Assembly: GCA_013365325.1 (NCBI GenBank)
Contig: JABVXV010000024.1
Coordinates: 62,001-126,000, forward strand
Direction of reading: 5' to 3'
DNA length: 64,000 nt
Source: Dipetalonema caudispina
Taxonomy: Eukaryota; Nematoda; Chromadorea; Rhabditida; Onchocercidae
A model generated the notes under the pieces. It saw only the letters and a program-made list of their open reading frames with translations. It was not told the origin of the DNA and ran no database searches. Positions 44,373-56,494 of the stretch are shown here, piece after piece. Position 1 is the first letter of the stretch; the number at the start of each line of letters is the position of its first letter. The translations under genes and the position numbers were made by a program.

Positions 44373-47300
44373 TATACGTTTTTTTTTTGTACTGTATCAC
44401 AAGGAAAATCTTAGAACTATGAAATGACTTTATTAATATTTAGTTGTCGTGGTAGTATTAATTTTATTTGATTTTTATCGATTTCAAAAAGTTAGCTGAA
44501 GATAATTACCCACAAAATTAATAATTTCTATTGTTAATAATTGCCGAACAATCATTTTCAGCTATAATGAGCATCTACAGTCAATCGTGATACCCTTACA
44601 CACGCTGATCAACTCGCCTTTTCCAGATATCCAAATTGCTGCGCTAAGAATAATGAAGTTGTAAGTTCATCGTCTGATCACGGAATTTCCTAGAAGTTTT
44701 GCTTAAACCACTGGGTCTCTGTCTACTTTCACTGTGTGGCATTCCTTCAAGAACATTCAAAAATGTGCCTGGGAGAACGGTTACAACACTTACTAATCCC
44801 ATGAAATTGTTAGTAATAGAAAAATACTGATAGTACTCTCTGTTTTCGGTATTGCTGATTTCATTCATAAACTATGTATCATGGGAAGTTTTTTCTTTTT
44901 TTTTTTTTTACAGAATAACGAGAGACATGCTGGAGATACAAAATAAACGCAACGAGGAAAATGATGTAGGAGATGAGAAACTTCCTTCTAGTCATCAAAA
45001 ACAATTACCAGTGCCCTTTACGCGAATTTTGGATGATACTGCAATAGGCAGTTGCACTTTGTCACCGAAATTGCTTATTTGGGATGCTTTTATCAGTTCA
45101 TTGAACCAATTTGAACTACTCGAAAGAGTAGCATATTGCAGTGCGATGGGTCCATATATCGATCAGATCATGCCTTATCTCTTTGGCCTGCTTCCGGATC
45201 CTCATACACTTAAGTTTTTCTAGTCACTTTTTTTGTTGTTAATTGAGAAAATGGAAATGTTCTGTTTTTCGAAAACGATACATAACAGATTAATTAAAAA
45301 GATGTAAATTTATTACAGTGGTAGTTTGAAATGATAGAATGATGAATCCTTTTGCAGGTGTGAATGCCTTTGTGGGAGTTACGGATATTAGCAAACGAGG
45401 TATGCTCAATTTGCGTTGTATTGTTTACTTTTTCCCTGGAAAAAACCGCAGAAGCTTTTTTAAGAAGAGGGGAAAGGTAAACGGAAGATACAGCAGTGAA
45501 GTTTAGCAAAGTTCGGCATCTAGAAAGAATTGCAACTTTTGCACATTTTGTCTAATTGCTGGTTTTGAGATGGCTTCTTGTTTTGGTAGTAGTAAAAATT
45601 AAGTTGAAATGAACAGCTTTAATCTACGTTTGGAAAAGTCTTTTTATGTGCTAATCTCTTGATGATGAAGTATGAAGTGCAAAGCCATTCGTCATTGATC
45701 AAGTTTCAAAGCAACACATAAAACACTCAATAGAATATTCATTGACCAAAAAGTGAAGCTCACATAGAGAAATACAATATATATATTTATTTTAGATTAC
45801 TGGAGTGAAATAAAATCATTGCTACCGCGATATGCTTTTTGGTTATTCTATAGTACTTCCACGATACTGCCGGCAATAGTACGTCAGTGGTATGTAAAGC
45901 TACCTCGTGCTGCTGCTACTATTTGCAGATCGTTCGTTTTTTTCTTTCCTTTTCATTTCATCTTTGTTTTCTTCCTTTGCATATTAGTTACTTGATGAGA
46001 TTTCTTGCAAAATGTGAGCTAAATGTGATGCTTTTTTTCAGGTTTGTCACCAAATCAATCAGTCCAATGATTTGGAAAGCAGAATGTGATCAATTTGCAT
46101 CTCGAAAAATGCCGAATAAATTAAAGGTACTGACAGTGCCCTTTTTTTCATCACAGAATTTCTCCAATTACTTGTGTACCTTCCCTTAATTTTTTATGCA
46201 TGTACTACTACTTCTGCGCTACAACTTTGAAAGATTGGAATTTCTAGACTTGAGATCTCGTCAAAATAATTTTGTGTAATACCGAACGTATGAAAATTCT
46301 ATTTTTCTTTTATGCCTTTTCAATTGAAAATTTTACAATTGAGAGTTGAAAAGTTGTACGATATCATGGAAATAAATCATGACTATTGAAATGTGATTTG
46401 ATGTTTACAACTCTGCTCTATCATTTTTTACCGATAAGAAATTACGATGATACCGTCGATTTATGAAGTACTTATTAGCCTTTGCAGGTCCGGTTGTTGC
46501 GAGCAGCTCGACAGATTGTGGCAGAATACGATTTGGAAGATTCGACTATGACCCTCACGATAGAATATCCCGTAGATTACCCGTTGAGCGTTCCCTTAAT
46601 CGAGGATGAAAGAGCTATCGTAAGTCGGGAAACAAGAAGGAAATGGCTTTTGCAGCTTACGATGTACCTTACTCATCAGGTATTAATTTTATAAATTATA
46701 CCGTTATTAGTTTATGCTGCACTATTGTTCATTCAATAAAAAAATTATTTCATCCCTCGAATTTTAGTATAATCAGTTTCAAAACATTTTGATGGGTTGA
46801 TATCCTTGCGCCATTGCAGAGTATATTGTTAGTTCTCCTAAAGCTCTTAGTTGATTTAGTTATTTGCAGACATCGTATGTCTGTTAGAGGCTAGAGAAGT
46901 TCGCAAGCAAGTTCCTTTTTTTAGAATTGCGATACAAAATTGCATTTTCCTTCACTCTCTGGTGGCTAATGTTGTTTTATACACTACTTTTGTTGCAGAA
47001 TGGTTCTATTGTGGATGCAGTATTAATGTGGGCGGGTAGTATCGAGAAACACATGGAAGGTGTAGAAGATTGTACCATATGCATGATGACCGTTCATTCA
47101 AGAACTTATCAGTTACCGCGGGTGCGATGCAAACAGTGTAAAAAGCGATTCCATTCTGATTGCCTTGTAAGCTCCTCAGATTTAATTTTCATCTTTTTCT
47201 AATATTTCTAGAAGAAACAGTACGGTAGTAATATTGTCAGTTGTCAAGAATCATCTTTTGGAACATAACCACAAGCATATTAAAACTGAAAGGAAGCATG

Positions 47301-47642
47301 GTGAAGAGTTGGAACTGCAAACAGTTACGTACCATAAGCAAACAATAACTCAAACCTTGTAATAATCCGAATGTCTCATTATAACTTGAAAAGCTAGTGG
47401 TCAGGATTGCAATTGTGATGCAAACGGTTGTGCAATAGTTATGAAACAAAGTACCGCGTACTTAATACATAAGTATTAACCTCATCTTAGTTGTATTATG
47501 GTATGCTTGCAAAATTTGCTATCCCTTCACAGTTTAGTTCGTGGAAATTTTAATTTCGATTTAAATTTATTATTTGCAGTACAAATGGTTCGATTCAAGC
47601 AATCAGTCATCATGTCCCTTATGCAGAGCTTCATTCCGTTAG
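35575..47642 (+). CDS. LTN1: Listerin, E3 ubiquitin ligase of ribosome-associated quality control
   Basis: About 29 exons: 35575-35610, 35773-35967, 36271-36462, 36868-37049, 37252-37420, 37684-37928, 38263-38379, 38585-38720, 38794-38949, 39087-39383, 39889-40095, 40427-40498, 40605-40680, 40936-41044, 41369-41486, 41956-42243, 42405-42609, 42795-42966, 43275-43416, 43862-43999, 44142-44338, 44562-44660, 44914-45213, perhaps 45358-45377, 45796-45931, 46042-46126, 46488-46679, 46999-47166, 47580-47642. They give about 1,500 residues. The N-terminus has the listerin pattern (SLENRDADEELFDAEIQIAL, then GLKELRRLI). Helical HEAT/ARM-like sequence follows, and the end is an RWD-like region plus a RING-CH-type finger: CTIC, CKQC, FHSDC, CPLCRASFR-stop. 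Known role: binds 60S subunits with stalled nascent chains, alongside NEMF, and ubiquitinates the chain for p97-driven extraction. Phases close except at the 45213-45796 junction, where a 20-nt micro-exon was inferred. Confidence 0.93.
44342..44371 (+). repeat. (TA)n microsatellite abutting a listerin splice donor
   Basis: About 15 TA repeats start three bases into the intron, directly after the GTA of the donor at 44339. Length change could alter donor context. Confidence 0.9.
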
Positions 47643-48616
47643 CGGTGTAAATCGAAAAAAAAGGAATATGATTTAACACTGTGTAATATACTGATGCTTG
47701 CAAGACACATTCTCTTCTATTTCTGAAGTTAAAAGAACCAAGGAGGAAAAAGAAAATATTTGAAATTGAGTGTAAAATCTGAAACGAAATAAGGCTTTCT
47801 ATCTCATTATCCTGTGCTTGTTCGTTCAATCACTACAGCTCATAATTATATAACGATATCAAACGTTTCATTCAATCTAATATAAATCAGAACTGTTTGA
47901 ACGGCCAACTATCTACTTTTTCATGAGTTGCTGGCTTAAACAGTGCCGATTATATTTATTGTCTGAATGGGAGATGTTGGTCTATATGGAAATGTAGAAA
48001 AATTAGCGAAATGTCAGCTCAGGATTAAGCATCAGTCATTTTTGTGAAATTCTGGTAGATGTGCTCAAAATAGCCATAATTTGTTCTGGACTTTCATTTA
48101 TTGTTTTTGTGCTTTATTCATTATCGGGAATATCAGCTTCAGGTGATTTATTATTTATGATAACTTCATCCGTGTATTCTTGCTTGTACAATGTATAAAA
48201 CGAATTTTTATTATCTGAATGGGAAAAAAAAGAAAGATTATAAATCTATTGCATGGGTGCATTTGTGAGAAGTTCTTTGTTTATTACATTATCCGTTTGT
48301 GATTTCCTAGCATTTCTGATTGACTAAAGATAGAAAGAGGAGAGAGAGAGAGAGATGATTGAAAGATTAAAGGAAAGTGTATTTCAAGTTTCAAGTATTA
48401 CTGGGGGGAATTTGTTGGATGTCGATGTTTGATAATATGCCTAATAAGAATAGTGAGTTAAAATTTGGAGTAGTGGTACTCATTTATGAGATAAACCTTT
48501 TTCAAGATTAGAAGGGAGGGGAAAGGTGCATCATTGGAAGAGTTGATACCTAATAGTTTACGACGGGATTGAAGTGCTTGAACAAAGATTTGTCAAAAAA
48601 TGCTTGTATAGATTCA
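47643..48616. other. Listerin-PTPS intergenic region
   Basis: About 1.0 kb holding the listerin 3' UTR and the PTPS 5' region. A short (GA)n run lies near 48338-48356. No exon or RNA gene was supported. Confidence 0.5.
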
Positions 48617-49382
48617 ATGGGGCTGATAGAACTAACACGTCGGGAGACATTTTCGGCTAGTCATCGTTTACAAAACGTGACACTAAGTGATGCTGAAAAT
48701 CGGCAATTGTATGGTAAATGTAACAATTTGAATGGTCATGGACATAACTACATTTGGGAAGTGACACTTCGAGGATCGATTGATCCGAAATCTGGAATGG
48801 TGAATAGTATGTCTTGTAAACAGTGATTGAAAGTATCTAGAATTAATCATTGTAAGCCGTTTTTATCATTTATCATGCAATACGCAATATTTGCTGATAT
48901 GGTCGAAATCATTTGCTTCATTGCGTTATAAAGAGATCTTTTCTATAAAAGTTGAAATTGATTCCTTTGATCTATTTAATAAGACTTTGAATGAACCAAT
49001 GATCAATTGGTTATCTTAGAGAGAGAAAATTTGATTTGCTTTATTTTAATATCCCTCCAAAATTGAAAGTAATATCGTTAGTTATCATTATTGAGTATCA
49101 AAAAAAGAAGTAAAATTTTTTAATTAATAATACTTATTGTGCTGAAATTTGCAGGTATACAATTTGGCTAACCTAAAAGATGAAATGAAGAGCGTACTAG
49201 ATGAGGTGGATCATAAAAATTTGGATAAGGATGTCGTTTATTTTAAAAGTAATGTAAGTACCACTGAGAATCTGATCGTTTATTTATGGAATGAGCTAAA
49301 ACTGAGATTAAGTAATCCTGAATTGCTTTACAAAATGATTTTGCATGAAACTGAAAAAAATTCAGTCACTTATCATGGATAG
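48617..49382 (+). CDS. PTPS: 6-pyruvoyl-tetrahydropterin synthase (PTPS)
   Basis: Two exons, 48617-48799 and 49155-49382, encode 136 residues with a phase-0 junction. Known reaction: conversion of 7,8-dihydroneopterin triphosphate to 6-pyruvoyl-tetrahydropterin, the second step of tetrahydrobiopterin synthesis, in the cytosol as a hexamer. The zinc ligands are visible: His16 (SASHRL), and His41 and His43 (NGHGHNY). Catalytic Cys35 (GKCNNLNG) and the Asp80-His81 pair (VDHKNLD) are present, as are the STTEN motif and the pterin-anchoring Glu126 (LHETEKN). Length matches the family. An in-frame upstream Met at 48569 would add 16 residues of low-quality sequence, so the Met at 48617 next to the conserved beta strand is preferred. 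The product supports aromatic amino acid hydroxylases making serotonin, dopamine and tyrosine. Confidence 0.95.
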
Positions 49383-51721
49383 AAGTATTTATTTTACACC
49401 ATAATTATTATCATAAAAATGATTTTACATTTCTTCTTGCAGTATTTCTCACTCTTTACTGTCACTTTTATTCTATCTTCAGTTCTTTAGAATTTGGAAA
49501 ATTTGTAAAATATTGCAAACAATATTTGATATTGTTTACATGTTATCACATGAATTGTATACATTCCATCTATTAAAGCTCTAAGCCATTATTGTTTGCA
49601 TTTCAATTATCGCTGATCTTTTTATCAATTAATCAAATCTTTTTTTGTTTCATTCTTAAGTTATTACTCCCGAGTAATGTGTATTGTGATCTCTTTTATT
49701 TTGCGATACATTTGTCCAAGATCAAAATATCTTGGCTAGGCATTCCATCACCAATCATGAAATTATCTGTAGTGAAAAGTTCTGAATATAGACTGGTATA
49801 ATTTCAAAACTGAAGCTAACATATTTACATTCTCTCCAACAATTATAATTTAATTAATTTGATAATTATTAATATACATTACCAAAATTACAGTCAGAAC
49901 TACTCATATGTCACATTGGTATATTTGCATATTCTGGATATAAAGTATGGAAATTGATAACTATAGTAAATGTTTACTTCTGAACAAAAAAAAATATTTG
50001 ATAGGATTCATCTTGCTTCTTTCCACGCAATATGTTGACTTTGAGAATATCAACTTCTTACAATAACTTTGTTTTCGGAAAAAAAAGGGAGAAAAGGTAT
50101 GTTCCTATGGAAATATTTCCAATTTAGTCGAAATATTCGCAACAATTCCTGACTGAAAATTCGAATCTATTCATGAAATATTATTTAATAGTATTCATTG
50201 GATATAATAGACAAAGCGAAAACCGCTAAAATGATATTATTATTTTCTGAGTGCTGTCAAGTTTTAATAGAAAAGCAGATAGAAGTAATTTTTCAGGAAG
50301 AACTGCCATCAACTATTTGAAGGAAGCAGTGATTTTAAAATAGAAACAGGAGATATCGTGTCGTATGTAAAGAGTATTTGACCGACAACTAATATTTCTG
50401 GGGATTGAAGTAAAGGGCTATCGGAATGTTTCTTTGATATTTATGAAACTGACAAAATGTTCACTATTGCAGTTCAATTGCAAATGCCACCATTACCAAT
50501 TAAATGCTATCAAAGAATACTTAATATCTAACTATCACTAAGATATTAGATTATCAGTGAATTTATCTAAACTTTTTCCCAATAAAACATTTACAAAAAT
50601 AAGAAATCGTTGCTTAAAAAAAAATAAATATCATGACAGTACTACAAGTTTTTTTTCTCCCTTCAGAAGCACTAACGATATTCCAAAGCCGTTGACCCTT
50701 GGATTCAACTTAACACTTTGATGTAGATACAGTAAATGTTATCATTTGATAGCTGATCTGAGTGTCAGCTTGTTTCTATTATCTGAGAAGATGAAGTAAA
50801 GCAAATTTACGAATCTGGATAGATTCAAGGACTATTAGTGATTTTGATATCGAAACTGAAGCGAAAAAGACAAAAAGAAGTGATGAATGAGCAGCCTAAG
50901 GTTTTCAACTGATTTTTTTTCTTTCTGATATATAAACAATCAAACATAAATTTATGATTTATTTTTCTATTTGTTTACTTTTTATTTATAATTTACAATT
51001 AATTAATATGAGCTGAAATTTGAAAGTTTTCTCTTATTTTCCATTGAAGATAAGAGAATATGTGGAACAATTTGCTCATAGAATATCAAAAAAGATTAAA
51101 ATTAATGATTATAGTTCTTGTAGTGTCTATTTCCAGGAATAGTACCTAAAATAAGTTATATATAAATAAGGTATTTAAAAAAACTTTATTCATCCTAACA
51201 TCAACAAAAAATTGATCCACAAACAAACTAGGCCTTAGGATGATTATAAGTTCAAATGTTTGCAAAGTGCATCTAATCGCCTTATCAAGCAAAGAAGGAC
51301 TGATTAGAGGAACGATTCTCACTATTTTTAATCATGCAGTACAATCATTCCATCGAATCACATTCATTGTTAACATTTTTAATATTGATTCTTCTTCAGG
51401 ATATATATTGATTGCAATGTGATAATGTTGATTGATTAACTCCAGAATCCAGTAATAAATTCTAAATTAGATTCTGAAAGTTTTAAAATCTGATAATCTC
51501 ATATCAAACTATTGTCATATTATCGTTTAAGTTTTTTATATTTCACATGAAGAACTCAAGTGAAAGTTGGATAATATTGGAAATATTGCATTATTCAAAT
51601 GATAATTGTGATATTAATACATTTCCATGTTATTCACGTTAATCATCATAATCCTTACAATATCGTAATTTTCATATTTCATCCCTACTTAGGTCATTTA
51701 AGGTCACTATTGCCTTAAATA
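49383..51721. other. Gene-free stretch between PTPS and aspartic protease
   Basis: About 2.3 kb of AT-rich sequence. I see no exon chain, RNA gene or long repeat. Short open frames at 49592-49801 and 51240-51422 look like chance. Confidence 0.5.
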
Positions 51722-54700
51722 ATGAAAATTACAACGGTTTTGATAATCTTATATTATGTGATGTTCATGATTCATGCAGCTGTACATCGTACCACTATAA
51801 AAAAAACTGGCTCTATACGTCAACAACTTTTACGGTACTTGTATTTATATATTTTTTTCTTTTTTGAAATTAACTGTTAATTTGAATAATAAAGTAGAAA
51901 TCAGAAGGGATATAGTAATATAAACTCTATCAATTATTTGTACAATTACTACCATTTTTTTCATTTTATCTATATTTAATAGCTGATAATGAGAAGGAAA
52001 ATAATTAACCTATAAAGATTTCCGGAAATTTTATGAAATCCGATATTGGATATTTATAGGACTGGGAAACTGAAGGAGTACAATCAGCTAGTCAAACCAT
52101 TGCTGAAAGAAACCGAAAGGGCTGAATTTCTTGAATATATGGATAACATCTATGTAATCACCATCACTATCGGATCGCCACGTATGCCCATTTCTACCAT
52201 CTTTTTATCCGTCTTCTTGCACACAAAAACCAATCAGGAAACCAATAAATTCATAAACCGCTCAAAAAATTATTTCGGAGTACTCTATGCTTTTGCAGAT
52301 TACCATATCACTATTTGTATTACCTTCACAAGCCACCTTGGCAAGCTTTGAAATTTATTAAATCTATTTCGAATGAAGACTTTCTATGGTATTAGTGATC
52401 ACATTCCATTTTTCTGTCATTGAAGCGATTAAATCAAAAAGTTAGCCATAGTTGTGCATTCTAAACTGGAAATTAGGAAAGACTATTGGAAAGGAATTGG
52501 ATAAATCATCATCGCCATGATAATATTTGGCTAGGAAGCCTATGAACTTTCTTCTTTTTAGCACAACGTTTCGAGATTGTTCCCGATACAGGAAGTTCGG
52601 ATTTATGGGTTGTTTCGATTGAATGTGAAAGTGATTCATGCATAGGAAATAACAGCTTGCATATAAGAAATCGATTTAATTCAAGGTTTTCACTACTACT
52701 TCAGAAGCAACTCTTATAATTGATAGGTTATCAATAGAGGTTAGAAAACATTGCTAGATCCATCAAATGAATTGTACTAAAAATATGCCACGATACAGCA
52801 GTTCGTTTACAACAGAGATAAATTTTTACTACGATATTCAACAATTAATTCCTTATAGCAAATCTTCAACGTATTCATCTTATGGCCGAAATTTCTCCAC
52901 AAATTATTTGTTAGGCGATTTCAAAGGTGAACTTGGGATTGATCAGCTTTCGGTGAGTTTTTAATTCATCAATATTTTAACTTTTCAAATGGACTGAGTG
53001 GAAAGCGAATGTTTTTACAATATTAACAAATTACCAAAACAACTTGCTCAATAGGTAATTCCGTTGCTACTACGATAAGCAAAAGTAGTAAGTTTGTTGA
53101 CCTGTTACCTTTGTTACATTTCTCTGTAAGGCAACAATCCGATACAATTAATACTGCAATAATCAGTAAGATAATTAGATCAGTTCTTTTTTTTTCCAAT
53201 CAATCAATTACATTTAAAAGTGCTATTTAATAAAGCGAATATTTGCAGTTTGCTGGCTTAACAGTTATGAATCAAGTATTCGGTATAGCAAATCATGTTG
53301 CTCCTATCCTCGGTAAACTTCCGATCGATGGTATAATGGGTTTTGCTTGGCCAGCTCTTTCATCTTTCGAAGTTACTCCACCGATGCAAAATATAATTGA
53401 CGAACTGAATTATCCAATGATGACAGTTTATATGTCTCCGTAGGTTTTGGGGTACTTTACTGTAATTGATCATCTTTTCATGAAAATAGTACTAATCATA
53501 AGAATATAAAATTCTGAAACATTTATCTTGAAATAAATGTGAAATTTATCAATTTTGAACTTTATCTTTCAATATGAAATATGTTGCAAGAAATACTAAA
53601 AAGTCTTACAATTTGAAAGATGAAAATACAATGGATTATTGATTGATTTTTTGAATTCCTCGAATGAATATAATTGATTCATTTACCCTAGCATTTCTAA
53701 AAGGTAAGTTGTAGAAATTTGCAAGCATCGACGCAAGAAGTTGACGGAGGTACAATTACATTCGGTGATTTTGACTTCTATTATTGCGACTCACCGATCA
53801 CCTGGGTACAGCTAACTTCGGAGACGTTCTGGCAATTTACCATACAAGGGTAAACAAACTTCTACAATTTTGACATCAACAATTCTTCTTTTCAATATTG
53901 ATCTCGAATAAGTTCTCCGGGTTATCGATTTCCTTTAATTAGTATTTCAGAATTCATTTTTTCCACCATCAAAAATGCATTTTAAGTTTAGTTTCGAGTT
54001 AAGGGACAACATGTAAAGCTCTTAACTTTTAACTACATTTTACCATCACTCATTCACGTCATTCACTAAAACTATTTTTTTCAATTTAAATTTCATTTCA
54101 TTTTATGTTGTGTGCAGTGTGAGAGTTCAATCATACAAGAGTACTGGCTGGCAACAAGCAATCTCCGATACCGGAACATCCTATCTACAAATACCATTAT
54201 TCCTAATGAAGCCAATCCTAAAAAACATCAATGCTACATATTCATTCGAATATGCAGCTTATCTGATTGATTGTTCCATGCGAAATATTGGTCCCAATAT
54301 TGAAATTAAAATAGGTGGTATTTACTACTCAATATCACCCGAGCAATATATTCAAGTGGTATTGTCATCTTTAATTTCATTCTATTAATCTAAACAATCA
54401 TTTATGAGAAAAGATTTTCAAGACATACTGCAAGAATCCTACCAATAATCTCACATACATTCTCGAGAAGTATATGTTTACATATACTTCTCGAGAAAAT
54501 TGTACCAGATGTAAATTTTTTCTAATCAATCAATACTCTATTTTAGTATATAATTTATCTTTACCGATTTATTTTGCAGTATTTCCAACAATATGATGAT
54601 CCAGTATGCATATTTGCTGCATTCGAAAATTTCGGTATCGGATTCAGTCCATCCTGGATTCTTGGTGATGTCTTCATCCGTTCTTATTGCAACGTTTACG

Positions 54701-54741
54701 ATTTCGCAAACAGTCGCATTGGTTTCGCTGAAGCTCTGTAA
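51722..54741 (+). CDS. Secreted pepsin-family (A1) aspartic protease
   Basis: Eight exons: 51722-51834, 52060-52181, 52562-52685, 52859-52952, 53249-53439, 53715-53849, 54118-54358, 54580-54741. They encode about 393 residues with all phases closing. A signal peptide ([19 protein letters not shown]) and a basic propeptide precede the mature enzyme. Both catalytic loops are intact: Asp87 in [12 protein letters not shown] and Asp277 in ISDTGTSYL. The flap region is unusual: Tyr is kept, but the usual YGTG/YGSG is NYLLGD (about 135-140). Cysteines for the loop after the first Asp (CESDSC) and for the C-terminal disulfide (LIDC ... PVC) are present, and the end is [12 protein letters not shown]...[12 protein letters not shown]. 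Exon 4 was started at 52859 because that restores NSSKSSTY, as in relatives; an acceptor at 52797-52798 would insert about 20 residues. In nematodes such enzymes act in gut digestion, lysosomes or moulting; this one's site is unknown. Confidence 0.9.
54460..54497. repeat. Perfect inverted repeat, 18-bp arms, 2-nt spacer
   Basis: Left arm ttctcgagaagtatatgt (54460-54477), spacer tt, right arm acatatacttctcgagaa (54480-54497). Every base pairs. It lies in the last intron of the aspartic protease gene, about 80 nt before the final exon. Each arm itself contains the palindrome TTCTCGAGAA. Confidence 0.97.
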
Positions 54742-54876
54742 TTTTGCAAAAATGAGAAGCTACTTCAGATATTTTCAAAAAACCTCTATTCCATCAATAT
54801 TGTTTCAGTTATCGCTCTCAAATGCATGCAAATCAATCTACATTTTTACATATAAATGAATTAACATATGGTCTGA

Positions 54877-54882
54877 AATAAA
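54877..54882 (+). terminator. Candidate poly(A) signal AATAAA of the aspartic protease gene
   Basis: Canonical hexamer about 136 nt after the stop at 54741, in the expected range for a nematode 3' UTR. Confidence 0.5.
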
Positions 54883-56480
54883 TCATTTTTTTAATTAGTA
54901 TTTTCAAAATTTTTTTTAGCAATTAGTAATTTATTTGTCGACTTTTGAAAGTATATTCAGAAAATCATATTTTAACAGATAAGTCATTAACGACATAAAG
55001 CCTCTGATTTTTTTTTTTTTTTGTGGTAGATATTTCTCCAAATGAATGATGAAGCTGCATGATGAAAGAATATTTCATCTTTTCAACTTAACGCACTTAT
55101 AAAAATAGAGGTTGAAAAAAAGTTAAAGTAAAAAAAAAAGTGAATAGCAGAGCTCTCATGTAGAAGAAATATGAATCAAAGTTAGATGATCAAGACAAAA
55201 CTAAACTAATACTTTCTCTCTTACCAGATAACTTTTAGAAAGGCATGATGAATACGAATTATTAGAAAAATTGGATAAACGTCATTGGTTTACTCATTTC
55301 AAGGTCAATTGTTTCATTAATGAGAGTTAAAAAACCTAAACAGTGAGATATGAAAATCTCCAATTAAGATAACTATCTGTTGCAAAATGATTTACTTTAA
55401 CTGTTTTTTCTTTTACTTTTTGAATTCTTTTCTTTTTCCTTCATATTTTTGATTGATTCAGAAATAACCGCGTTAACTGTTAACTTCTATAGAAAGGTCA
55501 AAAAATTGAAATTCCACAAGTTTGTAGTACAATATTATTCGCAAAAAAAAAAAAAAAAACCTTTAAATATTTCACACTTATAAATCAGCGTAATAATATA
55601 TAAAATGAAATAATAGTGGGATGAAAGTTACGCATTATATTACCGATTGATGTTTCAAAATTGGTAAATGTTAATGAAAGTTTTGTAACTTATTATTCAG
55701 ACTTCATTCTATTCCAGTTGAATTACGACATCTTCATTTCATTTGTCAAAGATTAGGATGGAAAAGTAGATGTAATGAGAAGCTATTTGATTTTTTTTTT
55801 ATCTCTTTCCTGATATAGTGATTATTTCGAACAGGAAAAATGGATATTTTGAGATATTAACCTCTAATCTATCTCTGTTCCAACATTCATCAATTACCAA
55901 AACAATTGAGACTGTTTCTATCATGAATGACATGACCTTCAAAGGTTTGGTGTGGATATATCTGACCTACTAATAGATGCATACCATTCCATTTAATCCT
56001 CAAAATGAAAATTTCTTTCGTATTGCTATTATGTCCCACTGGTCACTTCCATTTATCGTTAGCAAATTTCGTGAGACAGTTCAATTTTCATATTGTGATT
56101 GGTTTCTTCCAAAATTTCAACTGGTTTTCAAGCTTTTAGCTTATTTTAAACATTCGGCTTCTTCTGGCTTTATTTTTACTTGGCTTATGGTTCTCATGGC
56201 TCTGTTGTTCTGCCTACATTACCCTATTCATTTCAGTTTTAAACCTATTACATAATATTGTCGTAGAGGATATTACCAAGAATATTTCTCAAATTAAGAA
56301 TATTTCATAGAAATTTTCCTTTAGATTTTTTCTCGCTTTTACCATTTCAAAGTACTCGTAAAAATACTGAAAAGGATTTTTCAAAAGAAAAAAAGCAAGC
56401 AAACATTCATTCTGAATCATTGATTCGTTTGAGAAAGAACAACTAGAAGAGTACTTACTGGCTCATTGACAGATTATTGT

Positions 56481-56490
56481 TTCGTTTTAG
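56481..56490 (+). promoter_or_regulatory. Probable SL trans-splice acceptor of U1-C mRNA
   Basis: The acceptor ttcgttttag ends close to 56491, a few bases before the ATG at 56495. No upstream coding exon fits. This suggests a very short trans-spliced 5' UTR (inference). Confidence 0.5.
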
Positions 56491-56494
56491 AGGT

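Larger units (their letters stand above)
54742..56494. other. Intergenic region between aspartic protease and U1-C genes
   Basis: About 1.75 kb. It begins with the protease 3' UTR, including AATAAA at 54877-54882. The rest is AT-rich with poly-A/poly-T runs near 55005, 55127 and 55541. A 92-codon open frame at 55977-56255 has no recognisable domain or splice partners and was not called. Confidence 0.5.

Noticed and set aside
45423..45509. Minus-strand open frame overlapping a listerin intron
   Set aside because: No homology signal; lies between two supported plus-strand listerin exons.
52799..52858. Earlier acceptor for exon 4 of the aspartic protease
   Set aside because: It stays in frame but inserts about 20 residues before the conserved SKSSTY motif; the acceptor at 52857-52858 gives the family pattern directly.
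55977..56255. 92-codon open frame upstream of U1-C
   Set aside because: Phe/Leu-rich, AT-driven composition with no domain, signal or splice partner; probably chance.
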